A stretch of DNA of 64,000 bases, taken from the NCBI GenBank assembly GCA_963828625.1, contig CAWHEX010000011.1:930001-994000 (forward strand), given 5' to 3'. Within the stretch, counting starts at the first letter, position 1. Each line of letters starts with the position of its first letter. Shown here piece after piece: positions 57,154-64,000 of this stretch. The position numbers and the translations under genes are program-made. The notes beneath the pieces were generated by a model that had not been told where the DNA came from, made no database searches, and saw only the letters and a program-made list of their open reading frames with translations. Source of the DNA: PALSA-894 sp963828625. Its GTDB lineage: Bacteria > Pseudomonadota > Alphaproteobacteria > Rhizobiales > Xanthobacteraceae.

Positions 57154-57597
57154 ATGCGCACAGTGCTATCGGCAGGCTGCCTTCTCGCCTCGCTGTCATC
57201 GGCCGCGATTGCAGGCCCGAAAGAGGAGGCTCTCGCGGTCGTGGACGAATGGGTCAAAGCCTTCGCGGCGTCGGATGTCGACGCCATCGTCAAACTGAAC
57301 GCGCCCGATGCGCTGTTCATGGGCACCGGCAGCAAGACGGTCGTGACCGATCCGGCCGACATCCGCAAATACTTCGAGAACGCGCTGCTCACCCGCAAGC
57401 CCCGCGCGGCTCCCATCAGCTCGTCGGAGGTCATGGTGTTGTCGGACAGCACCGTCGTCGTCGCCGGGCTGAACACCTCGACCGGCGTTCTGGATGGCAA
57501 GACCTTCAGCAATCCCGGCCGGGTGACATTCGTCATCGCCAAGCGCGGACCGGAGTGGAAGATCGTGCATTTCCACCGGTCGGCCATGCCGCAGTGA
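57154..57597 (+). CDS. SnoaL-like (NTF2-fold) exported protein
   Basis: 147 residues, intact, with a signal peptide (VLSAGCLLASLSSAAIAG). ALAVVDEWVKAFAASDVDAI and VKLNAPDALFMGTGSKTVVT, then GRVTFVIAKRGPEWKIVHFH: the SnoaL/DUF4440 pattern with a C-terminal WKIVHFHRS strand. Such proteins are periplasmic and of unknown activity. AAGGGGGA precedes ATG 57154. Probably monocistronic. Confidence 0.8.
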   Translation: MRTVLSAGCLLASLSSAAIAGPKEEALAVVDEWVKAFAASDVDAIVKLNAPDALFMGTGSKTVVTDPADIRKYFENALLTRKPRAAPISSSEVMVLSDSTVVVAGLNTSTGVLDGKTFSNPGRVTFVIAKRGPEWKIVHFHRSAMPQ

Positions 57598-57606
57598 CGG
57601 AGTCGG

Positions 57607-58264
57607 TCAGCCGGCCGTCGGCTTGCGGGTGTTGACGGCCAGTTGCGCGTCGAACGCGCGCTGGTACGCGGGCCGCGCTTCGCCGCGGGCGAGATAGGCG
57701 GCGAGGTTCGGAAACTCGTCCAGAATGCCCGACGATCTCAGCCTGAGCAGCACCGACACCATCATCAGGTCGCCCGCGCTGAACGCACCGTCGAGCCAGT
57801 CGGCATCGCCGAGGCGCGCGGACAAGTTGCTTCAACCGGTCGCGGACGCGCTCCATGACCAGCGGCAGGCGCTCCCCGGCCCAGGGTTTGTCGCCTTCGA
57901 GAAATTTCGCGGTTACGAATTCGAGGATCGGCGGCTCGACCGTGTTGACGCGCGGCGAACATCCAGGCGATCGCGCGCGCCCGCGCATTGGCATCATCCG
58001 GCAGCAGGCCCGCATGGCGCTGCGGCGATATGAAGGACGATCGAGCCGGTCTCGAACAGGGCGAGATCGCCTTCCTCGTAGGTCGGGATCTGGCCGAAGG
58101 GATGCAGCGCCAGATGCGCGCGGCTCCTTCATCGCGCGGAACGAAACGGGGCGAACCTCGTAGGGCTGGCCCGCTTCCTCAAGCGCCCAGCGCACGCGCG
58201 TGTCGCGCGCCAGCCCCTTGCCGCCATCGGGTGAGCGTTCAAAGGCGGTGATGGTGATGGTCAT
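57607..58264 (-). CDS. Glutathione S-transferase family protein (frameshifted)
   Basis: MTITITAFERSPDGGKGLAR begins the thioredoxin-like domain, with TRVRWALEEAGQPYEVRPVS. Frame changes near 58125, 58040, 57955 and 57830 split the rest; another frame supplies the expected FGQIPTYEEGDLALFETGSI (about 58040-58105). The C-terminal helical domain reads LGDADWLDGAFSAGDLMMVS and FPNLAAYLARGEARPAYQRA. Joined length is about 218 residues. The GST role is general detoxification or glutathione-dependent chemistry. Confidence 0.8.
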
Positions 58265-58283
58265 TGTGGATGTTTCGTCTCGA

Positions 58284-59197
58284 TTACTCACCATAGAATT
58301 TCAGAAATGCCCTGCTCAAATCGACAGTTGGACCAATCGGTGTCATTGACGCCATGCCGGTATCCGTTTCTCCCTCAGGAGGGCGAGGCGGACGAATGAC
58401 GACGGAATCACTGTTACCCGCACTATCTCGGATAGTTATTTTGTAAAAAATCTGCTCCTTGATTTCGAAAAAATCATCTGATCTTCCAAACGCGATCCAT
58501 CCCTCAAGGGTGCCGTGAGGAGCTATTTGATCCTGTACTTTCAGATCAAATATGGACTGAAAATTGAGTTGAACCGACTTCTTTAGTAGTTCGCCATCCG
58601 GCTTCGTTCCCAAGCGGTAGGTTCCTCGTCCATAATGAATTGAGTGACGGAAACCTTCGGGTGCGTCTCCAGCGTTGGTCCCGATATAAAATGGCTTTGT
58701 GTTGATCAAGCTGACGGATCGGAGCGGCTTCCAAGGTCCGCTTTCATGGCCGGAGATGGCAACCGAATAAGCGTTTATCTTTCGAGGGGTGTCTCTGCGA
58801 TTGGTAAGTTGCAGATAGAAAAGAAAATACAGTGGCGAAGCTGTGGTGCCATGCGTCGATTGATACACTGCCATGAAAGGACTTAGCAGACCGTCGGCGT
58901 CGTAGAAGATCGCAGTTCTGAATTCCGCCGCTATCGCAGTCGGGACGACCTTCCGACTTTCTGAAATGTCCTTCACATAAAAGTACGCTGAACCTCCTAG
59001 GAGCGTCACACCCAAAAGAAACGCAACGAGAATTGCTGGCTTTGGCCATAACTCGTGAGGTGCTGCACCCAAGGCCATCATCATTAGTCCAATGAAAACA
59101 CCGAACAAGCCAACGGTTGGGGCAATGTTGGCATAGCGTAGCGCAGAAAGAACGAGACGCCTGATACCCCGAGCCCGACGATGAAACCGTTCTCCAT
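58284..59197 (-). CDS. AT-rich orphan membrane protein (probable frameshift at N-terminus)
   Basis: About 305 residues of unrecognised sequence. Two membrane segments lie near the N-terminus (APTVGLFGVFIGLMMMALGA and AILVAFLLGVTLLGGSAYFY), then a soluble domain with LYFLFYLQLTNRRDTPRKIN and ISGHESGPWKPLRSVSLINT, ending VDLSRAFLKFYGE. Base composition is clearly lower in G+C than all neighbours and codon use includes many A/T-ending codons, a sign of recent transfer. The main frame is open upstream to 59246, but MENGFIVGLGVSGVSFFLRY from ATG 59197 (AGGGA upstream), one frame off, gives a better hydrophobic start, so an indel near 59133 is likely. No function assigned. Confidence 0.6.
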
Positions 59198-59410
59198 GCG
59201 ATTCCCTTCGGTCGAATTTAAGGAAAAGCGCTATCCGCGCCAACACTCGAACACGAGGCAGCGTCTTCTCGCGGCCGTCTCAAGCATGGGGAAGAGAGCA
59301 CAATTGCCAACGCACATCGGGACTTGTCTCATGCAGCCCCGAAGAGAATTTAGCCCGCTCTCTATACTTCCTCGATCCAAGCCGGTTCGAGCAAGATTTC
59401 TACACTAAGT
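59198..59410. other. AT-richer intergenic stretch
   Basis: No gene, hairpin or repeat could be supported here. Composition continues the lower G+C of the orphan gene to the left, suggesting that the inserted segment extends to about 59450. The right side leads into a strong promoter at 59415. Confidence 0.45.
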
Positions 59411-59414
59411 CCCG

Positions 59415-59444
59415 TTGACAGGCGTTTAAGCCTATGCTTATATT
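59415..59444 (+). promoter_or_regulatory. Sigma-70-type promoter before the structured block
   Basis: TTGACA (59415-59420) is a perfect -35 element, followed after 17-18 bases by TTATAT/TATATT (59438-59444). It is the best consensus promoter noticed in the window and points into the GC-rich hairpin block. Confidence 0.65.
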
Positions 59445-59449
59445 CCTTT

Positions 59450-59847
59450 AACCTGTCCATGAGGGGCGCTTTCTAGGGGTGCCTTAAAGGTGGGATAGGA
59501 TGCGGCGCCTGCGGGTCCGGCCTCACGAGCCGGGCACTCGGGCGGCTGCGGGACCCGCCCTGGGGGTACTACGGCCCCTGCGCGAGGTGCTCGCTGTATG
59601 GGGACGCGCGCGAATGCGCGTCTCAGGAAGCGCGGCCCGCAGCCGAAAAATGCCGCAGTGGAGCGCCGGAAGGCGCGCGTCCCGGATCGCAACGGGACGC
59701 GGCACCTCGGTGCCGGGCGGCCGCCGGCCGCTCACGGGGCTTCGCACGCCCCGGCGTTTTCCGGCGCTCCGCTCCCCTCACCGGGGAGCGCGGACCACGA
59801 CGGGGCGCCCACCCCTGCCAACCGGGCCGGCGCGGCTTTGGCTTTTT
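59450..59847 (+). ncRNA. Candidate structured noncoding RNA of unknown family
   Basis: About 400 bases packed with perfect stems: 59511-59518/59551-59558 (8 bp), 59582-59586/59590-59594, 59604-59609/59616-59621, an outer 12-bp stem GGAGCGCCGGAA/TTCCGGCGCTCC (59660-59671/59759-59770) enclosing four consecutive hairpins (59676-59701 with 9 bp, 59701-59714, 59717-59731, 59735-59753), then 59771-59777/59783-59789 (7 bp), and a T-rich terminator. No frame gives a natural protein on either strand. I could not match it to SRP RNA, RNase P RNA, tmRNA or 6S RNA by their conserved motifs. It may also be a dispersed structured repeat. Orientation is inferred from promoter and terminator. Confidence 0.55.
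59824..59847 (+). terminator. Terminator-like element ending the structured block
   Basis: GGGCCG-GCG-CGGCTT folds into a short stem with G-T closing pairs, within CCAA...TTGG flanks, and is followed by TTTGGCTTTTT. It would end a transcript from the 59415 promoter at about 400 nt, 47 bases before the next CDS. Confidence 0.5.
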
Positions 59848-59893
59848 CCCTGTACAACACCGGACACGGACGCCACGGAGCAGAGAACAGCGC

Positions 59894-60935
59894 ATGCTCG
59901 CCGACCGCATCGAGGGAAAGTGGATCGACGCCTTCACGGAGGTGTTCGAGCGCTGCGCGGTGAAGCGCGGCGACACGGCGGCGATCCTCTCCGAGACGCA
60001 ATCGCGGCAGCTCAACGTGCAGCTTGCCGAGCTGGCGCTGCTGCGGCTCGGCGCAAAGCCGTTCCACATCGTGCTGCCGACGCCGCGCAACCGGCATCCG
60101 GTGCCGGTGCGCTCGACCGGCGCGAGCGAGGCGATCGGCGGGCTTGCGCCTGTGGTCGGCGCGCTCGGCGCGGCCGGCTTCGTGGTCGATTGCACCATCG
60201 AGGGCCTGATGCATGCGCCCGAGACGCCCGCGATCCTGAAGGCCGGCGCGCGCATTCAGGTGATCTCGAACGAGCATCCCGAAGCGCTCGAACGCATGGC
60301 GCCGGACGATGCGCTGGAGACGCGCGTGCGCGCGGCGGCGAAAATGCTGCGCGGCGCGAAGCGCATGACCGTGACGTCGCCGGGCGGGAGCAATCTCGAC
60401 GTCGACATGGCGGGCGCGCCGACCGTCGGCATCTGGGGCTGGACCGAGAAGCCCGGCACGCTCGCGCACTGGCCGGGCGGCATCGTGGTGAGCTTTCCGA
60501 AGGCGGGCGGCGTCAACGGCACGCTGGTGCTCGACCGCGGCGACGTGAACCTCACCTTCAAGCGCTATCTCGAAGCGCCGGTGCGGCTCACGCTCGAAAG
60601 CGATTACGTGACGAAGATCGAAGGCGAGGGCGCGGACGCGGAGCTGTTCCGCTCGTATCTGGCGGCGTGGGGCGACAAGAACGCCTATGCGGTGTCGCAT
60701 GTCGGCTTCGGGCTGAACCCGAAGGCGCGCTACGAGGCGCTCGACGATGTACGACCAGCGCGACACCAACGGCACCGAGATCCGCGCGGTCGCGGGCAAT
60801 TTCCTGTTCTCCACCGGCGCGAACGAATTCGCCGGCCGCTACACGGCGGGGCACTTCGACCTGCCGGTGATGCGCACCACGATCACGGTGGATGGGACGT
60901 GTGGTGGTGAAGGACGGGGTGGTGCAGGATATTAG
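59894..60935 (+). CDS. 2,5-dihydroxypyridine dioxygenase-like / M29 peptidase-fold protein (frameshifted)
   Basis: About 350 residues. WIDAFTEVFERCAVKRGDTA and QSRQLNVQLAELALLRLGAK at the N-terminus, VVDCTIEGLMHAPETPAILK, TVTSPGGSNLDVDMAGAPTV and, after an indel near 60747, YDQRDTNGTEIRAVAGNFLF and STGANEFAGRYTAGHFDLPV. The last segment matches NicX-type 2,5-dihydroxypyridine 5,6-dioxygenases, which share the M29 aminopeptidase fold; His and Glu there are probable metal ligands. A further indel near 60900 obscures the end. It may open an N-heterocyclic ring, or be a peptidase; the neighbours do not decide. Confidence 0.72.
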
Positions 60936-60944
60936 AAACTCGAT

Positions 60945-61056
60945 ACCGTCATCCTGAGGAGCAGAGCGTAGCGAGGCGTCTCGAAGGATGGCCACAAACA
61001 CCGAGCGTCGCCCGCCATCCGTTCGAGACGCGGCCGCGCGAGCCGGCATCGCTCAG
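60945..61056. repeat. Inverted repeat, family 2, copy 2 (between convergent genes)
   Basis: CATCCTGAGGAGCAGAGCGT (60949-60968) is followed by GCGTCTCGAAGGATGG (60976-60991), then a second dyad CCATCCGTTCGAGACGCGG against GCTCAGGATCGACGG. It shares CATCCT(T)CGAGACG and CTCAGGAT modules with the element at 36246-36412 and also lies between convergent gene ends. Confidence 0.7.
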
Positions 61057-61066
61057 GATCGACGGT

Positions 61067-62049
61067 TCAGAGCACCGGCGGGCGGTTCAGCCCGAAGTGC
61101 CCGAGCAATGCGACGAACGCCTTCAGCCGCTCGCGCCGGTAGGCTTCGACATCGAGCCCTTCGTAATTGAGGAAGCCCGCGCCGTCGCGCAGGCCGCGGC
61201 GGCCTTCTCGTTCATGTTGCGCTCGACGATCTCCGGCGCGGCGTAGCGCTCGCTGCCGAGCGCGCCGGTCAGATAGCGGCTCGCGTAATAGAGAATGTCG
61301 CCGCCGCCCCAGTCGATGAACTCGAGCAGGCCGAGCACCGCGAAGCGGAAGCCGAAGCCGTACTTGATCGCCTTGTCGATGTCCTCGGCGCTGGCGACGC
61401 CTTCCTCGACCATGCGCGCGGCCTCGTTCATGGCGAGCGCCTGGATGCGCGGCACGATGTAGCCCGGCCGCGCCGCGCACACGACCGGCACCTTGCCGAC
61501 GGACTTCCAGCAGCGCCTTCACGCGCGCGGTGACGGCCGGATCGGTGTGCTTGCCGGGCGAGACCTCGACCAGCGGCACGAGGAACGCCGGATTGAGCCA
61601 GTGCGCGTTGAGGAAGCGCTCCGGGTGGTCGACCGCGCTGGAGAGGTCGTCGACCAGAATGGTCGACGTGGTCGACGCGATGATCGGCGTCGGGCCCGCG
61701 AGCTTCGAGGCGCGCGCCAGCGCCTCGCGCTTGAGGTCGAGCACCTCCGGCACGCCTTCGAAGATGATGCTGGCGGAGGAGAGCGCGGCCTGCGCGTCGC
61801 TCTCCGGCACGACCGACACGCGCGCCATCAGGGCTTCGACGGCGGCCGGATCGAACAGGCCGAAGCCCGCGAGCGTGGCGAGCGTATTGCGCACTTCGTC
61901 CAGCGCATCGGCGGACAAGCTTCTCGAATGCCGCCTCGTCGCGCGCCTTGAAATCGACCAGCGAGACATCATGTCCCGCATAGGCGAACACGACCGCGAT
62001 GCCGCGCCCCATGCGCCCCGCGCCGAGACAGGCGATCGGCTTCTCTCAT
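61067..62049 (-). CDS. 3-hydroxyacyl-CoA dehydrogenase family protein (frameshifted)
   Basis: NAD-dependent dehydrogenase of about 325 residues. N-terminal Rossmann motif PIACLGAGRMGRGIAVVFAY, then VSVVPESDAQAALSSASIIF and FEGVPEVLDLKREALARASK, NAHWLNPAFLVPLVEVSPGK (catalytic His region) and, in other frames, VPVVCAARPGYIVPRIQALA and FIDWGGGDILYYASRYLTGA; it ends ALLGHFGLNRPPVL. Indels near 62035, 61925, 61503 and 61200 break it. Start ATG 62049 overlaps the upstream gene end. Likely acts on a 3-hydroxyacyl-CoA made by the ligase of this operon. Confidence 0.85.
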
Positions 62050-63143
62050 GCGCAGGCCCTCGGCGAGCATTGTCTGGATCGCCTTGCGGTCCAGTCGGCA
62101 AGCCCGAGCGACTCGCAGCGTCCGCCCCGTCTGCATGAAATCCTCGCCGCACACCGCGCCGCCGATCGACAGGAACGCGCGCGCGAGCGGCGTCGGCACG
62201 CCGGCCAGTTCGCCGCACGAAACGAGGAACGACAGCCCGATCCGCACGTCCTCCAGCATGTAGCGATGCTGCGTCAGCACGATGTGCTCGCGCCAGTCGC
62301 CCGAGTCGGTCAGCTTGTCGTGCGAGCCGCGGCCATACATCCATTCGTCGCCCGTCTCGCGCGTAATGATCGGCGAGCGGGAAATGCGGCGCGCCGTAGC
62401 CGAGCGCCTCGCGCACCGCGATGCGTTCCGCGTCGAGCGCGTCGGTGACGCGGCGCACGGACGGCTGCGTGCCTTCCTTGTGGATGTCCCAGCGCTCGAA
62501 ATGCTCCAGCGGCGCGGCGTTCATGGTGATCAGCGGCGGATGGATGATCGGCCCGGCATTCATCAGCGCGCCGGAGAGCGCATCGCCGCAATCCTCGATC
62601 ACGCCGGGAAACGCGCGGCCGATGACGCGCGAGCGCGTGATCCTTCAGCCGCAGCGGCAGCACGCCGGTCGGCAGCCGCTTCGCCCGGATCGTGATCGCG
62701 ACCTCGTACGGTCCGTGCTTGCGCGTGAGCCACGGCAAGCGTGCCGGTCTCGGCGAACGCCGCATCGGCGCGGTTGCCGGCGTCGCGCGCGGCCTTCGCG
62801 AAAATGTAGGAGCCGAACGTGCCGGGCGGCAGGAACACGACCTGTCCGTCCGCTCAGATGCGGCGCCGAGCGCGCGCGCGATATCGTGCTGCGCGGTCGC
62901 GGGGGCCGGGCAGAGGATCAGTTCGGCGTCGCGCACCGCCGCGGCGATGTCGTTCGTCACCAGCGACAGCTTCGCCTCGTGCCGCCCGCGAAAATCCTTC
63001 ACCGTGATGATGCCGCCGGCCGCGTTGTGTGCCTTCACGGCTTCGACGTCGCGCCGCCACAGCCGCACGTCGTGACCGGCAAGCGCCATGTCGCCCGCCG
63101 CCGCGAACGAGCCATTGCCGCCGCCGAGCACTGCGATGCGCAT
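62046..63143 (-). CDS. NAD/NADP octopine/opine dehydrogenase-family protein (frameshifted)
   Basis: About 365 residues. MRIAVLGGGNGSFAAAGDMA is the nucleotide-binding motif, then HDVRLWRRDVEAVKAHNAAG, DAELILCPAPATAQHDIARA, and the family's C-terminal domain GPIIHPPLITMNAAPLEHFE (conserved NxGPxxHP), ERIAVREALGYGAPHFPLAD and LEDVRIGLSFLVSCGELAGV. Indels near 62865, 62730, 62640 and 62370 split it. Opine dehydrogenases reductively join a keto acid and an amino acid; related proteins act as general NAD-dependent imine/keto reductases. Translationally coupled at both ends to a CoA ligase and a hydroxyacyl-CoA dehydrogenase. Confidence 0.82.
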
Positions 63144-64000
63144 CAGCTGCGTCCCGTCTCGCGCAGCACGAAATGCTGCACCTTGCCCATCGCGTTGCGC
63201 GGCAGCGCATCGACGAACACGTATTCGCGCGGCACCTTGAAGCGCGCGAGCTGCGTCAGCAGATGCGCTTCCAGCGCGCGTGCGTCGCACGCCGCGTTCG
63301 GCCGCCGCACCACATAGGCGACCGGCACCTCCTGCCATTTCGGATCGGCGCGGCCGATCACGGCGGCCTCCGCGACGTCCGGATGCGCGACCAGCACGCG
63401 CTCGACCTCGGCCGGATAGATGTTCTCGCCGCCCGAGATGATCATGTTCTTCTTGCGGTCGTGGATGAAGAAATGCCCGTCGGCGTCGCGCGTGCCGATG
63501 TCGCCCGAATGATACCAGCCGTCGCGCAGCGTCTCGGCGGTCGCCGCGGCATTGCCCCAGTATTCGAAGAACACGTTCGGCCCGCGCACCACGACCTCGC
63601 CCGCGACGCCCGGCGCAACTTCGTGTGCCGGCGTCGTCCACCACGCGCGCCTCGCACACGAGGCCGGGCAGGCCGGTCGAGCCCGGCGCGCTGGTCGCCG
63701 CCCACGCGCGTGTAGACCGCAACCGGGCAGGTCTCGGTCGAGCCGTAGACCTGCAGCACCGGCACGCCGCGCGCCGTGAAGGCATCGACCAGGCCCTGCG
63801 GCACTTGCGTCGAGCCGGTGGTGAGCGCGCGCAGGCAGGTGATGTCGGTCGCGTCCCAGCGCGGATGCTCGATCACGGCCTGCATGGTGGCGGGCACCAG
63901 CACGGTGAGCGTCGGCCTGTCGCTGCGCGAGCGCGTCGAGCGTCGCATCCGGCGCGAAGCGCGCGATGCAGCGTGACGGTCGCGCCGAGCTGCAGCGCGG
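63143..64000 (-). CDS. AMP-forming acyl-CoA synthetase (partial, frameshifted)
   Basis: C-terminal half of an acyl-CoA ligase; the 5' end lies beyond the right edge. GVPVLQVYGSTETCPVAVYT (A5 region), then after indels near 63690 and 63620 VFFEYWGNAAATAETLRDGW, YHSGDIGTRDADGHFFIHDR and KKNMIISGGENIYPAEVERV, with the C-terminal catalytic Lys in LPRNAMGKVQHFVLRET. Typical of medium/long-chain ligases of the FadD3/FadK kind. Its stop shares one base with the next start (TGATG). It is the first visible gene of the three-gene operon. Confidence 0.86.
   Translation of the reverse strand, partial: PRCSSARPSRCIARFAPDATLDALAQRQADAHRAGARHHAGRDRASALGRDRHHLPARAHHRLDASAAGPGRCLHGARRAGAAGLRLDRDLPGCGLHARGRRPARRARPACPASCARRAWWTTPAHEVAPGVAGEVVVRGPNVFFEYWGNAAATAETLRDGWYHSGDIGTRDADGHFFIHDRKKNMIISGGENIYPAEVERVLVAHPDVAEAAVIGRADPKWQEVPVAYVVRRPNAACDARALEAHLLTQLARFKVPREYVFVDALPRNAMGKVQHFVLRETGRS

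Noticed and set aside
59450..59847. RNase P RNA, SRP RNA or tmRNA at the hairpin block
   Set aside because: The conserved motifs expected (such as GAGGAAAGTCCGGGC for RNase P, or GGTCAGGCCCGGAAGG-like for SRP RNA) are absent on both strands.
59500..60870. 456-residue ORF through the hairpin block and the NicX-like gene
   Set aside because: Arg/Ala/Pro-rich, no ribosome-binding site, and out of frame with the clear NicX-like protein; the first third is structured non-coding sequence.

Overview
The window is GC-rich DNA (about two thirds G+C by eye) from an alphaproteobacterium. CtrA, SciP, FlbD, a Rhizobiales-type flagellar gene order, a PmtA-like methyltransferase, OpgGH and many solute-binding-protein transporters point to the Rhizobiales, most likely a Bradyrhizobiaceae/Xanthobacteraceae relative. 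About half of the genes, including ctrA and fliF, carry one or more single-base frameshifts, usually in G/C-rich tracts. The pieces join cleanly across frames, so these are most simply sequencing or assembly errors. I annotated such genes as single CDS spanning the frames and marked where they break.

1-23 kb is core chromosome. opgG-opgH sits at the left edge, followed by ctrA with its regulatory region and fliI-fliJ, an ECF sigma/RskA-type anti-sigma pair, an enolase-superfamily gene, flhA, gnd-gntK, an ArsR-type regulator divergent from a DUF1127 gene, the operon fliF-fliG-fliH-fliN-flbD, a cupin gene with its TetR regulator, sciP, and fliK-flgD. The flhA and fliF upstream regions share a nearly identical block: a CtrA-type TTAA-N7 site followed by an inverted GGCAA-N3-TTGCC repeat that resembles an FlbD (ftr) site. 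CtrA, its inhibitor SciP and FlbD therefore lie beside their probable flagellar targets.

23-26 kb holds mnmA, a PmtA-like methyltransferase, two small conserved genes and tRNA-Met.

26-44 kb is an accessory catabolic region that looks like an acyclic-terpene/isoprenoid-acid (Atu-type) pathway. It has an MFS transporter, a TetR regulator, AtuA and a separate AtuA C-terminal-domain protein, a complete LIV-type ABC importer, an acyl-CoA ligase, a thioesterase, both subunits of a biotin-dependent acyl-CoA carboxylase, an SDR, an acyl-CoA dehydrogenase, an enoyl-CoA hydratase and an EthD-like protein. A perfect 24-bp palindrome lies between the divergent SDR and dehydrogenase genes, and 16 identical bases of it recur upstream of atuA, suggesting one regulon.

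44-57 kb carries three transporter loci: an SsuABC/ThiXYZ-like operon led by an Asp-box propeller and a cupin, an Fbp-like importer operon with an enolase-superfamily enzyme and an extra NMT1-type binding protein, and an ATPase plus two permeases with no binding protein of their own. 57-64 kb carries a SnoaL-like protein, a GST, an AT-rich orphan membrane protein, a roughly 430-nt GC-rich block of consecutive perfect hairpins between a promoter and a terminator (candidate noncoding RNA), a NicX/M29-like gene, and an operon of a CoA ligase, an opine-dehydrogenase-like protein and a 3-hydroxyacyl-CoA dehydrogenase. Two families of palindromic intergenic repeats occur only to the right of 30 kb.
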